From: an uncultured Kordia sp.
GTDB lineage: Bacteria > Bacteroidota > Bacteroidia > Flavobacteriales > Flavobacteriaceae
Assembly: GCF_947489565.1 (NCBI RefSeq)
Contig: NZ_CANLEA010000001.1
Coordinates: 549,962-613,961 of the forward strand
Direction: 5' to 3'
Length of the DNA stretch: 64,000 nucleotides
Made by a program: the position numbers and the translations under genes. The notes below the pieces were generated by a model, which did no database searches, was not told the origin of the DNA, and saw only the letters and a list, made by a program, of their open reading frames with translations. The number at the start of each line of letters is the position of its first letter. Positions within the stretch are counted from its first letter, which is position 1. Below are positions 17,954 to 26,946 of the stretch, piece by piece.

Positions 17954-18637
17954 ATGAAAAAGAAGGTTATTTTAGGAGTTCTATTCTTACTACCTATATT
18001 TATTGTGTTACTTCTTCTTTTTACCAATCACAATTATACGCCACTTCCTGTGATCAAAACAAACGTATCCGATTTGGTGAATTACGAATCGTATGAAAAG
18101 AGAGATACCATTCAATTTGATGGAAAAATTACCATTCTAGGATTTTTAGGAAGCAATGTAAAAGATAGAAGGATTAATGTGCTAAATCTGAATCAAAAAA
18201 TATACAAGCGCTTTAGTGGATTTAAGCACTTTCAACTTGTTATGTTGGTGACTCCAGGACAAGAAGAAGAAATAAAAGGCTTAAAACAAGAAATTAGCCG
18301 TTTTTCAGATGAACTTAAATACTGGAATTTCTTAGTTGTAGACAACCCAGAACTCAATCGTATTTTCCTCGGATTAGAATCTCCATTAACATTAGATGAA
18401 TACAATAGCTCAGACTATATGTATATCATAGATAAAGACAAAAACTTACGCGGTCGTTTTGACGATCGTTCTAAAGTTGAATTACGAGAAGGTGTCGCAA
18501 AATACATGCTTCATGGTTATAATACTACCATAATCTCAGACCTTTCAGGGAAAATGACAGATGACTTGCGCATTCTTTTTGTGGAGTACAGAGGTAAAAA
18601 ATCTGATGAAAGAAGAAACGAAGACTTGAAAAAATAA
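17954..18637 (+). CDS. Membrane-anchored SCO/thioredoxin-fold-like protein lacking cysteines
   Basis: A 227-residue protein with one N-terminal membrane anchor (about 4-24). The rest reads like a thioredoxin-fold SCO relative: a strand GKITILGFLG, helix NLNQKIYKRF, strand FQLVMLVTPGQ, and late strand YMYIIDKDKNLRGRFD, which in SCO proteins is LIDKNGxIR. No cysteine is present, so it cannot bind copper or do thiol exchange in the usual way. The SCO gene follows after 4 bases, so the two probably work together. It is known only as a conserved Flavobacteriaceae protein to me. Confidence 0.7.
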   Translation: MKKKVILGVLFLLPIFIVLLLLFTNHNYTPLPVIKTNVSDLVNYESYEKRDTIQFDGKITILGFLGSNVKDRRINVLNLNQKIYKRFSGFKHFQLVMLVTPGQEEEIKGLKQEISRFSDELKYWNFLVVDNPELNRIFLGLESPLTLDEYNSSDYMYIIDKDKNLRGRFDDRSKVELREGVAKYMLHGYNTTIISDLSGKMTDDLRILFVEYRGKKSDERRNEDLKK

Positions 18638-18641
18638 AACA

Positions 18642-19349
18642 ATGCAAAAAAAGAACTATTCATACATCGGAATCGCATTCATTATCTTAGTTTTTGGAAT
18701 CATTTTCATTCCAAGAATTGTCGATAAAATCAGTAAAGGTGAAACGGTAGAAAAAGATCGCATGAACATTGTAGGGAAAGAGCGAAATACAAAATTACTC
18801 TACCTTAAAATTGACGATAAAGCACGAAGTGTTCCAGAATTCTTATTTACAAATCAAGACAACTTAGAAATCTCAAATCTAGATTTTAGAGGGAAAGTTA
18901 CGGTGATGGAATTCTTCTTTACGACATGTCCTACTATTTGCCCTGTAATGAATAACAATATGCGTTTATTGGACGATGAATTTCATGAAAGAGACGATTT
19001 TGCAATCGGATCATTTACCATTGATCCAGAAAAAGATACGCCAAAAGTATTAAAAGAATATGCAGAACGTTACGGTGTAAAATCACTCAATTGGCATTTC
19101 TTAACAGGTGATTTGAAAAAATTACACGAATTATCAAACAAAGGCTTTAATATCTTTACAGGAATCAACCCGGAAGTAGCAGGCGGTTTTGAACACCAAG
19201 GATTCTTTGCTTTAATTGACAAAAACGGATTCATACGTTCGCGTAAAGACAATCATGGAAATCCTAAAGTCTACTATCAAGGAACAGATCCGAAAGAGAT
19301 AGAAATGCTAAAAGAAGATATTAAAAACTTATTGGACGAAGAACAGTAA
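18642..19349 (+). CDS. SCO family copper chaperone for cytochrome oxidase
   Basis: SCO1/SenC proteins deliver copper or reduce cysteines at the CuA site of cytochrome oxidase. This 235-residue protein has an N-terminal anchor (about 7-25) and a thioredoxin-like domain. The copper ligands are intact: C96 and C100 in FFTTCPTICPVMN and H185 in FEHQGFFALID. The Asp-rich motif TIDPEKDTP, also typical, follows. It is surrounded by oxidase assembly genes, which fits the role. Confidence 0.93.
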   Translation: MQKKNYSYIGIAFIILVFGIIFIPRIVDKISKGETVEKDRMNIVGKERNTKLLYLKIDDKARSVPEFLFTNQDNLEISNLDFRGKVTVMEFFFTTCPTICPVMNNNMRLLDDEFHERDDFAIGSFTIDPEKDTPKVLKEYAERYGVKSLNWHFLTGDLKKLHELSNKGFNIFTGINPEVAGGFEHQGFFALIDKNGFIRSRKDNHGNPKVYYQGTDPKEIEMLKEDIKNLLDEEQ

Positions 19350-19353
19350 AAGT

Positions 19354-19911
19354 ATGGAAGCAGCAAACGACATCGAAAAGAAATATAAAAAATGGATCGT
19401 AATATTATCTGTTGCCATTCCATTAGTAGTAGCCATTTTATTTGGTGTAAAACTAGAAGGTGTAAAACCGCTAACGTTTTTACCACCAATATATGCTACC
19501 ATTAACGGAATTACGGCAGTTGTATTAATTGCTGCGGTTATAGCGATTAAAAACAAAAAAGTAAAGTTGCACGAAACTTTAATGAAAATTTGTATTGGGC
19601 TTTCAGTAGCATTTTTGGCGATGTATGTAGCCTATCATATGACTTCTGAATCTGCAAAATTTCAAAACCCAGATCAACTCACAAGAGGAATCTATTTCTT
19701 TATCCTGATTTCGCATATTGTATTAAGTGTAGCTATCATTCCATTGGTGTTAATCACTTATGTAAAAGCCTTAGCAAAACGATTTGATAAGCACAAAAAA
19801 ATAGCAAAAATCACCTTTCCAATATGGTTATATGTAGCAATAACGGGAGTTGTTGTTTTCTTAATGATTTCATCTGATAAAGCTGAATACGCAATAAATG
19901 CAATGCAATAA
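19354..19911 (+). CDS. DUF420 family membrane protein
   Basis: A 185-residue protein with five predicted helices (about 14-32, 45-65, 78-97, 112-136, 150-170). The pattern HETLMKICIGLSVAFLAMYVAYHM and IYFFILISHIVLSVAIIPLV matches DUF420, usually encoded beside SCO and heme-synthesis genes and related to CtaM-type oxidase assembly factors. A conserved His in each of the central helices could take part in heme or copper handling; that is inference. It overlaps the next start by one base. Confidence 0.85.
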   Translation: MEAANDIEKKYKKWIVILSVAIPLVVAILFGVKLEGVKPLTFLPPIYATINGITAVVLIAAVIAIKNKKVKLHETLMKICIGLSVAFLAMYVAYHMTSESAKFQNPDQLTRGIYFFILISHIVLSVAIIPLVLITYVKALAKRFDKHKKIAKITFPIWLYVAITGVVVFLMISSDKAEYAINAMQ

Positions 19912-20144
19912 TGAAAAAGAAATATGCCATAGTACTCATTATAGTCTTTCTATACGCACTTCCGTTAGATGCGCAATGTGCTATGTGTAGAGCTGTTTTA
20001 GAATCCGAATCCAATGTAGCACAAGCCAAAGGTGTTAATAATGGAATCGTATATCTTATGGCAATTCCTTATGTGCTCGTTGCACTTACAGGATTCTATT
20101 TGTATAAAGTGTACAGCAAAAAGAATGCAGTAAAAAAATCATAA
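19911..20144 (+). CDS. Small exported CxxC membrane protein
   Basis: A 77-residue protein with a signal peptide or helix at about 4-21, a CAMC motif right after it (QCAMCRAVLES, Cys 23 and 26), and a second helix (about 46-66). The arrangement suggests a periplasm-facing CxxC motif held at the membrane, which would fit metal or thiol handling for the oxidase cluster. I know it as a common companion of SCO and DUF420 genes in Bacteroidota, but its function is not established. The start is the ATG overlapping the DUF420 stop. Confidence 0.75.
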   Translation: MKKKYAIVLIIVFLYALPLDAQCAMCRAVLESESNVAQAKGVNNGIVYLMAIPYVLVALTGFYLYKVYSKKNAVKKS

Positions 20145-20206
20145 TTTTTTGTAACGAAATCGTGTTTAGGTAGTCTTATACATAATATCATCAATACAAA
20201 AACAAG

Positions 20207-20260
20207 ATTAACACAATATTAATAATACATATAATTCCAAATATGTAATATTGTGTTAAT
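20207..20260. promoter_or_regulatory. 15-bp perfect inverted repeat before the exporter operon
   Basis: ATTAACACAATATTA (20207-20221) and TAATATTGTGTTAAT (20246-20260), separated by 24 bases. The right arm contains TAATATTG, one mismatch from TAnnTTTG, and ends 16 bases before the ATPase ATG, so it probably overlaps the promoter or the message start. Operator or hairpin are both possible. Confidence 0.6.
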
Positions 20261-20276
20261 AAATACCTAACCAATT

Positions 20277-20978
20277 ATGATTCAGATTAATGAATTACAC
20301 AAGTCCTATCGTATGGGAAGTAATGAGCTTCATGTACTAAAAGGAATCAACCTTGATATAAAAGAAGGAGAATTTGTATCCATCATGGGGTCTTCTGGTT
20401 CAGGAAAATCTACACTATTAAATATTATTGGAATGCTTGATGTAGCTGAAAGAGGCGAATACATATTAGACAATGTTCCAATTGAAAATCTAAGCGAAAA
20501 GAAAGCAGCCATATATCGCAATAAATTCTTAGGATTTATATTTCAATCGTTCAACTTGATCAACTATAAAAATGCGGCTGAAAATGTGGCATTGCCATTA
20601 TATTATCAAGGAATTTCACGAAAAATAAGAAAAGAAAAATCATTATACTATCTAGAAAAAGTAGGACTTGCAGATTGGGCGCATCACTTGCCAAGTGAAC
20701 TTTCTGGAGGACAAAAACAACGTGTGGCAATTGCACGCGCCTTGGCTTCTGAACCAAAAGTTTTGTTGGCAGATGAACCAACAGGAGCTTTAGATACCAA
20801 AACTTCGTATGAAGTAATGGACTTTTTGCAGGGAATTAATGATGAAGGAAAAACTATTTTGGTCGTAACACACGAGCCAGATATTGCCGATATGACAAAA
20901 CGTATTGTGCAGCTAAAAGATGGTGTTATTGAAAAAGATACATTTGTAGAACAAGTAAGAGCTTCAGAGCATGTTTGA
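20277..20978 (+). CDS. MacB/LolD-type ABC transporter ATP-binding protein
   Basis: The 233-residue ATPase of a MacB-like exporter. Walker A GSSGSGKST is at 38-46, the Q-loop at FIFQSFNLI, the signature LSGGQKQRVAIARA at about 142-155, and Walker B VLLADEPTGALD at about 162-173, with a switch His in VVTHEPD. All catalytic residues are present. Unlike E. coli MacB, ATPase and permease are separate proteins. Its end overlaps the first permease gene by 8 bases. It heads a five-gene operon to 26184. Confidence 0.94.
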   Translation: MIQINELHKSYRMGSNELHVLKGINLDIKEGEFVSIMGSSGSGKSTLLNIIGMLDVAERGEYILDNVPIENLSEKKAAIYRNKFLGFIFQSFNLINYKNAAENVALPLYYQGISRKIRKEKSLYYLEKVGLADWAHHLPSELSGGQKQRVAIARALASEPKVLLADEPTGALDTKTSYEVMDFLQGINDEGKTILVVTHEPDIADMTKRIVQLKDGVIEKDTFVEQVRASEHV

Positions 20979-22203
20979 TTTAGACCGTTGGCGGGAAATA
21001 TTACAAACCATCAATAAGAACAAGCTAAGAACGCTCTTGGCTGGTTTTACGGTGACGCTTGGAATCTTGATTTTTACGATTCTCTTTGGAATGGGAAATG
21101 GGCTAAAAAACACATTCTACGAAGCATTTCAAGACGATGCACAAAATACCATTTTCATTTATCCAGGATTTGCCAAAAAACCATTCAAAGGATTTAAGGA
21201 AAACAGACGCATTGAGTTCGAAAACGAAGACTTAGACTTCCTAAAAGAAAAATTTGAAGGACGTATTCAACACATAACAGCGCGTATTCGTAAAGGAGTT
21301 ACTGCAAAATATAAAAATGAATACGGAAACTACACCGTACGCGCAGTACATCCATCACATCAATACATAGAACAAACCGATATAGAAAAAGGACGTTATG
21401 TCAATGAAAACGATATCAAAACAGATGCTAGAATCGCCGTTATTGGACGTTTGGTAGAAAAAGATTTGTTTGGAAACGAAGATGCGCTAGGAGAATATTT
21501 CAATATTGAAGGAATCATTTATAGAGTAGTAGGTGTGTTTAGTGATAAAGGTAGTGGCGATCGTGAAGAACGTACGATATATACTCCGGTAAGCACAACG
21601 CAACTCATCTATAAAAACACAGAAAAAATTGACCAGATCAATTTAATGTATGATATCAATATTGGGGCAAATGGAGCACGTAAGCTTTCTAAAGAAATTG
21701 AAAAAGAATTAAAAAAGAAACACAATGTTGCGCCAAGTGATCAAAACGGAATTTATGTAAGGAATCAAATTGAAGACTTAGAAGAAACACTCAATGTTGC
21801 CAATGTATTACAAATCATCGTACTCTGGATTGGTATCGGAACGCTATTCGCAGGTGTTATTGGAATCAGTAACATCATGGTATATATTGTAAAAGAACGT
21901 ACCAAAGAACTAGGAATTCGAAAAGCATTAGGTGCCAAGCCAAGTTCTGTAATCGGAATGATTTTGCAAGAAACGATTGTCGTCACATTATTATTTGGAT
22001 ACATAGGCTTGCTCATAGGAAATCTCATACTGAATTCCATGGGTAACAAGCTAGAAGATTGGTTTATAACAAACCCAAATGTAAGTCAAGGAACAATTAT
22101 TGGAGCCACCATTATTTTGGTGCTATCAGGACTCATTGCAGGATACATTCCAGCGAGAAGAGCTGCTAAAGTAAAACCAATTGTAGCATTGAGAGACGAA
22201 TAA
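20971..22203 (+). CDS. ABC transporter permease, MacB/FtsX type (1)
   Basis: A 410-residue permease with an N-terminal helix (about 18-42), a large periplasmic domain of MacB_PCD type (about 45-275), and three C-terminal helices (about 280-305, 330-358, 370-393) forming the FtsX domain. The segment VYIVKERTKELGIRKALGAKP is the conserved coupling helix that contacts the ATPase, and the tail PARRAAKVKPIVALRDE is typical. It pairs with a second permease immediately downstream; the two probably form a heterodimer. Confidence 0.92.
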   Translation: MFDLDRWREILQTINKNKLRTLLAGFTVTLGILIFTILFGMGNGLKNTFYEAFQDDAQNTIFIYPGFAKKPFKGFKENRRIEFENEDLDFLKEKFEGRIQHITARIRKGVTAKYKNEYGNYTVRAVHPSHQYIEQTDIEKGRYVNENDIKTDARIAVIGRLVEKDLFGNEDALGEYFNIEGIIYRVVGVFSDKGSGDREERTIYTPVSTTQLIYKNTEKIDQINLMYDINIGANGARKLSKEIEKELKKKHNVAPSDQNGIYVRNQIEDLEETLNVANVLQIIVLWIGIGTLFAGVIGISNIMVYIVKERTKELGIRKALGAKPSSVIGMILQETIVVTLLFGYIGLLIGNLILNSMGNKLEDWFITNPNVSQGTIIGATIILVLSGLIAGYIPARRAAKVKPIVALRDE

Positions 22204-22221
22204 AAAGAACCAAGAAACAAC

Positions 22222-23484
22222 ATGAGATTTATATTTACAAGAGATACTTGGCAAGAAATTTTCGGAACCATTCGTAAAAACAAACTACGAACGGCTATCA
22301 CTATTATTGGTGTTTTTTGGGGAATTTTACTTTTTGTGGGACTTCAAGGGGCTGCAAAAGGTATGGAAAATGGATTCGATTATACCTTTAAAGACTTGGC
22401 TACAAACAGTATTTTTCTTTGGGGACAACAAACTGGAATTCCGTACGCAGGATACAACAGAAATAGAACCATTCGTTTAGAACTTAATGATACCTATCGA
22501 ATCGCAAATCAGGTTGAAGGTGTGCAATTTGTAGTGCCACGTAATGCAAAAGGAATTTTTGACGGAGCTGCACCTTTGGTTGTGAATAAACTAAAATCAG
22601 GAAACTATAAGGTTTTTGGAGACTATCCAATTATTGATAATGTATCAAAAAAGAAGCTGCGAAAAGGACGTTTCTTAAATCATAAAGATATTTCGTCTAA
22701 CCGTAAAATATGTGTGATTGGCGAACGTATCGAAAAAGAACTCTTTGAAAAAGACGATAATCCCATAGGACAATACATTAAAATTAGTAATATCTATTTT
22801 CAAATCGTAGGTGTGTACAAAGAAAATAATACAGACTTCTTTGAAGGAGACGATTCTATATTTATCCCATTTACCACGTTCAAAAAAGTATTCAATACAG
22901 GAAACAGAATTGGATGGATGGTTATTGCAGGATATCCAGATGAAGATATTGTTGCGATTGAAGAAAAAACAAAAGAACTACTAAAAAGAAGATATTCTGT
23001 ACATCCAAATGACGAAAGAGCTTTTGGAGCAGCAAACTTTGGAGAAATGTTTGGGAAGATTACAGGATTTGTCAAAGGATTAAAATTTACGGCGCTAATT
23101 GTAGGAATTGCTACAATACTAGCAGGTGTCATCGCTATTGGAAATATATTGTTAATTACAGTAAAAGAGCGAACAAAAGAAATAGGAATCAGACGTGCTT
23201 TAGGAGCAAAACCGGGAGAAATTAGAGGACAAATTATTTTAGAATCTGTATTCTTAACGCTAGTTGCAGGAATTTTAGGAATGACGGTTGGCGGATTGTC
23301 GTTGTCAGTGTTAAATAATTTTGCTAAAAGTTGGGACGATTTCCCATTTATGAATCCAACGGTAAGTTTACAATACATCGGATTTGCCATTGCGATCATG
23401 GTCATACTAGGAACTTTAATAGGACTCATACCTGCGCAACGTGCCGTAAGTATTCGGCCAATAGAAGCACTACGAGAAGAATAA
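22222..23484 (+). CDS. ABC transporter permease, MacB/FtsX type (2)
   Basis: A 420-residue paralogue of the preceding permease with the same plan: helix about 22-42, MacB_PCD domain about 45-285, and three C-terminal helices. It carries ITVKERTKEIGIRRALGAKPGEIRGQ and ends PAQRAVSIRPIEALREE. It lies 18 bases after the first permease. Two different half-permeases with one ATPase are common in Bacteroidota exporters of this class. Confidence 0.92.
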   Translation: MRFIFTRDTWQEIFGTIRKNKLRTAITIIGVFWGILLFVGLQGAAKGMENGFDYTFKDLATNSIFLWGQQTGIPYAGYNRNRTIRLELNDTYRIANQVEGVQFVVPRNAKGIFDGAAPLVVNKLKSGNYKVFGDYPIIDNVSKKKLRKGRFLNHKDISSNRKICVIGERIEKELFEKDDNPIGQYIKISNIYFQIVGVYKENNTDFFEGDDSIFIPFTTFKKVFNTGNRIGWMVIAGYPDEDIVAIEEKTKELLKRRYSVHPNDERAFGAANFGEMFGKITGFVKGLKFTALIVGIATILAGVIAIGNILLITVKERTKEIGIRRALGAKPGEIRGQIILESVFLTLVAGILGMTVGGLSLSVLNNFAKSWDDFPFMNPTVSLQYIGFAIAIMVILGTLIGLIPAQRAVSIRPIEALREE

Positions 23485-23565
23485 AAATATATCAATCACA
23501 CAAAGAAACAATAGTTGAAGAATAATAATACACATCAATCAGATATTAAACCAAGAACTAATAAG

Positions 23566-24720
23566 ATGAAGAAAGTTTTAAGAATCCTACTCGTAATTAT
23601 ACTTATAGGAGGCGCATTTTTTGCAGGAACATACTTTGTGCAGTCAAATCAAAAGAATATAGAAACCTTTGAAACGACTACAGCGTTTAAAGACACCATT
23701 ATTGAAAAAACAGTAGCGGCAGGAACTGTAATTCCTGAAAACGAAGTGGAAATAAAACCACAAATCTCTGGAATCATAGAAAAAATCTTTGTCGAAGAAG
23801 GTGATAAAATTCAAGCAGGAGATTTAATCGCAAGAATCAAAGTCGTGCCAAACGAACAATCGTTAAACAGTGCGCGAAACAGAATTAAAAATCAACAAAT
23901 TGTGCTGAATAATTCTAGAGTTGCCTATGATAGAAACAAAACGCTTTTTGACAAAGGAATCATCTCTAGTCAAGAATTTGAAAGAGCCGAACTTTCATAC
24001 AATCAGGCAAAACAAGAAGTGCGTAACGCACAAAGCGATTTGCAAATTATCAAAAAAGGTTCTGTAGGTGGTTCTGCAGCAAATACAAACATTAGAGCTA
24101 CCGTTTCCGGAACCATCTTAGTCATTCCTGTAAAAGAAGGAGATCAAGTAATTGAAAGTAACACATTCAATGCAGGAACTAGTATTGCAACGATTGCCGA
24201 TTTAGGAAAAATGATCTTTGAAGGAAAAGTAGATGAAGCGGAAGTTGGAAAATTGAAACCAAATACAGAACTTACGGTAAATTTAGGAGCTATAGAAGAT
24301 AAAGATTTTGCAGCAAAATTAACATTTGTAGCGCCAAAAGGAGTAGAAGAAAGTGGCGCAGTTCAGTTTAAAATAAAAGCAGATGTAGTATTAGACGAAA
24401 ATCATTTTATCAGAGCTGGTTACAGTGCAAATGCTACGATTGAATTAGGTAAAAAAGAAAATATCTTAGTTCTTGATGAAGGATTACTTAGATTTGATTC
24501 AAAAAATGAAGACAAGCCTTATGTGGAAATCGAAAAAGGAGCACAAGAGTTCGAGAAAAAATTCATAGAAGTTGGAATCTCAGATGGAAAAAATATAGAA
24601 ATCCTTTCAGGTTTAAAAGAAGAAGATAAAATTAAAATCTGGAACAAATACGCGATCAAAAAAGAAGATAAAAAGTCTGAAGGAGAAGATGGCGAAACTG
24701 AAGACGAAACAAATAATTAA
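23566..24720 (+). CDS. Periplasmic adaptor subunit of the exporter (MacA/HlyD family)
   Basis: A 384-residue membrane-fusion protein joining the inner-membrane ABC complex to TolC. A membrane helix spans about 4-24. A biotinyl-lipoyl-like half (NEVEIKPQISGIIEKIFVEEGDKI), a coiled-coil hairpin (about 100-155), the second lipoyl half (IRATVSGTILVIPVKEGDQV) and the beta-barrel domain follow. The tail is acidic. I start at ATG 23566 (MKKVLRILL); the frame is open upstream to a TTG at 23515, but those residues are polar and lack a purpose before the anchor. Confidence 0.9.
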   Translation: MKKVLRILLVIILIGGAFFAGTYFVQSNQKNIETFETTTAFKDTIIEKTVAAGTVIPENEVEIKPQISGIIEKIFVEEGDKIQAGDLIARIKVVPNEQSLNSARNRIKNQQIVLNNSRVAYDRNKTLFDKGIISSQEFERAELSYNQAKQEVRNAQSDLQIIKKGSVGGSAANTNIRATVSGTILVIPVKEGDQVIESNTFNAGTSIATIADLGKMIFEGKVDEAEVGKLKPNTELTVNLGAIEDKDFAAKLTFVAPKGVEESGAVQFKIKADVVLDENHFIRAGYSANATIELGKKENILVLDEGLLRFDSKNEDKPYVEIEKGAQEFEKKFIEVGISDGKNIEILSGLKEEDKIKIWNKYAIKKEDKKSEGEDGETEDETNN

Positions 24721-24750
24721 CATTAACACCGAAATAGTATAACCATCAAC

Positions 24751-26184
24751 ATGAAAAAAGTTTATATCATTATACTGCTCATCGCAGGAACAATTACAAC
24801 AACACATGCCCAAAAAAAATGGGCGCTAAAGGAATGTGTTGACTATGCCTTAGAAAATAATATTGCCATCAAACAAGCGCAACTAGATAGGCAAAACACA
24901 GAAATAGACAAAAAAGATGCTATTGGAGGCTTTTTGCCAACATTAAATGCGTCTACCTCACACTCATGGAATATCGGTTTAAACACCAATGTAACTACTG
25001 GTGTGTTGCAAAATCAAACCACACAAAATACATCTGCAGGATTGAGCATGAATGTGACGTTATTTGATGGGTTACAAAATGTAAACAGACTACACAGAGC
25101 AAATCTAGCATTGATAGCAAATCAATATCAGTTAGATGATATGAAAGACAATACGTCATTGCAAGTAGTACAAGGATTTTTGCAAATATTATTTAACAAA
25201 GAATCTTTAAAAGTATTAAAGTTACAAATTGAGGTGACCAAAAAAGAGTTAAAACGTACGCAAGAGTTAGTAAATGAAGGTGTGTTGGCTGAAGGTGAAA
25301 TTGCGGAAATAGAAGCAAATGTAGCAACGCAAGAACAGCAAATTGTCAATGCAGAAAATACATTGCGTATCTCCAAAATATCCTTAGCACAACTTCTATT
25401 GATAACGGACTATGATAATTTTGATATTGAAGAAGGTAATTATATGATTCCTACTACAACAATCATGAACAATACTCCTAAGCAAATTTTTGAAAAATCG
25501 TTGGAAGTTCGAAATGATGTAAAAATTTCTGAAACGAATATTGAATTAGCAGAATACGATCTAAAATTAGCACAGGGACAAAGATATCCAACACTATCAG
25601 GTTTTTATAGTTTTAATACCAGAGCAAATAATTCTGATATTTTTGCAGGATTAGCCGAAAATACAGAAGAGCCATTTAGTGTAATAGGTAATGTGGCAAC
25701 GACAGGTGATCCTGTAGTAACCCGAAATTTCACAAGGTTAACAGAGAAATCAGATCCCTTATTCGATCAATTTAGTGCCAATAAAGGACATTCTTTTGGA
25801 TTCCAATTAAGCATTCCAATCTTCACAGGTTTTAGAATTAGTAATGGTATAAAACGTTCTAAGATTGCTATTGAAAGAGCAAAGTACAATTTAGAACAAA
25901 CAAAAAATAATTTAGAAGCAACCGTAAATCAAGCGTATAACGATGCTAAAGGTGCGTTAAAATCCTATGAAGCTGCAGAAAAAACCTTAACGGCAAGGAA
26001 AATAGCACATGACTATTCAACGGAACGTTTTAATGAAGGTATTATGAATTCGTTTGATTTTAGTCAATCAAAACAACGTTTGGAAGCTGCTGAATCAGAT
26101 GTAGTGCGTACAAAATACGATTACATTTTCCGATTAAAAATATTAGAATTTTACTTTGGACTTCCGCTAACGGAATTGAACTAG
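24751..26184 (+). CDS. TolC family outer-membrane efflux protein
   Basis: A 477-residue outer-membrane channel of the TolC family. It has a signal peptide (about 1-20, TTHAQ) and two repeats of long helices, each opening with the family pattern (LKECVDYALENNIAIKQAQL near the N-terminus, and IFEKSLEVRNDVKISETNIE in the second half). It lies 30 bases after the adaptor gene, completing an ATPase, two permeases, adaptor and outer channel. Substrate cannot be told from sequence; macrolides, peptides or lipids are all precedents for the family. Confidence 0.92.
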   Translation: MKKVYIIILLIAGTITTTHAQKKWALKECVDYALENNIAIKQAQLDRQNTEIDKKDAIGGFLPTLNASTSHSWNIGLNTNVTTGVLQNQTTQNTSAGLSMNVTLFDGLQNVNRLHRANLALIANQYQLDDMKDNTSLQVVQGFLQILFNKESLKVLKLQIEVTKKELKRTQELVNEGVLAEGEIAEIEANVATQEQQIVNAENTLRISKISLAQLLLITDYDNFDIEEGNYMIPTTTIMNNTPKQIFEKSLEVRNDVKISETNIELAEYDLKLAQGQRYPTLSGFYSFNTRANNSDIFAGLAENTEEPFSVIGNVATTGDPVVTRNFTRLTEKSDPLFDQFSANKGHSFGFQLSIPIFTGFRISNGIKRSKIAIERAKYNLEQTKNNLEATVNQAYNDAKGALKSYEAAEKTLTARKIAHDYSTERFNEGIMNSFDFSQSKQRLEAAESDVVRTKYDYIFRLKILEFYFGLPLTELN

Positions 26185-26206
26185 AAGACTTAAAAAAATA
26201 GATAAA

Positions 26207-26249
26207 AGAGCATCAATACTTTCAAAAAGGTTGATGCTTTTTTATTTTT
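26207..26249 (+). terminator. Terminator after the exporter operon
   Basis: Stem AGCATCAA / TTGATGCT (26209-26216 and 26231-26238) then a T-rich run that also contains the likely -7 element of tsaB. Confidence 0.8.
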
Positions 26250-26250
26250 G
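26243..26250 (+). promoter_or_regulatory. Possible -7 element for tsaB
   Basis: TATTTTTG fits TAnnTTTG and lies 18 bases before the ATG at 26269, inside the T-run of the preceding terminator. No properly spaced TTG was found. Confidence 0.4.
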
Positions 26251-26268
26251 TAAAAAATTAGCACTTTC

Positions 26269-26946
26269 ATGGCGATACGATTATACTTAGAAACCTCAAC
26301 CACCAATTGTTCTGTGTGTTTGGCGAATGATGAAGAGATACTTTACTTTAAGGAAGAAAATGATAAAAACTATTCGCATTCTGAAAAGTTGCACGTATTC
26401 ATCAAAGAAGCGTACAAAACAGCGCAAATTCAACCAACGGATGTAGCGGCTGTTGTGGTTGGAAAAGGACCAGGATCGTACACAGGATTGCGCATTGGTG
26501 TGTCTACAGCCAAAGGATTGTGTTTTGCTTCTGACATAGAATTAATGGCTATTGAAAGTCTGGAGATTTTAGCACGTGCCATCGCTATTGCAGATGGAGT
26601 TATTGTACCATTGTTGGATGCGCGCCGTATGGAAGTGTATTCGGCAGTATTTGATACCAACTATTCACAAATCAGAGAAACGCAAGCAGAAATCATTACA
26701 GAGGCTTCTTTTGAGCATTACTTAGCAAAAGGGAAAGTACATTTTATTGGAAACGGAGCAGAAAAGTGCAAAGGTGTAATTACACATGAAAATGCAGTTT
26801 TTTATGATGAAATATACTTTCCGTCTACCCAAAAAATGATTCCAATAGCAATGGACAAGCACAAAAAAAACGACACCGAAGATGTCGCTTATTTTGAACC
26901 GTATTATTTAAAAGATTTCGTTGTAACGAAGTCTAAGAAAAATTAA
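26269..26946 (+). CDS. tsaB: tRNA threonylcarbamoyladenosine biosynthesis protein TsaB
   Basis: TsaB is the inactive partner that activates TsaD in making t6A at position 37 of ANN-decoding tRNAs. The 225-residue protein has the ASKHA fold with LYLETSTTNCSVCLA at the start, the peptide HSEKLHVFIKEA, and the loop GKGPGSYTGLRIGVSTAKGL (about 64-83), the strongest family mark. It stands alone here without tsaD or tsaE. Its last 4 bases overlap the convergent MscS gene. Confidence 0.94.
   Translation: MAIRLYLETSTTNCSVCLANDEEILYFKEENDKNYSHSEKLHVFIKEAYKTAQIQPTDVAAVVVGKGPGSYTGLRIGVSTAKGLCFASDIELMAIESLEILARAIAIADGVIVPLLDARRMEVYSAVFDTNYSQIRETQAEIITEASFEHYLAKGKVHFIGNGAEKCKGVITHENAVFYDEIYFPSTQKMIPIAMDKHKKNDTEDVAYFEPYYLKDFVVTKSKKN

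Noticed and set aside
22800..23495. 231-residue minus-strand frame inside the second permease
   Set aside because: Complement of a well-supported permease gene and lacking any recognisable domain.
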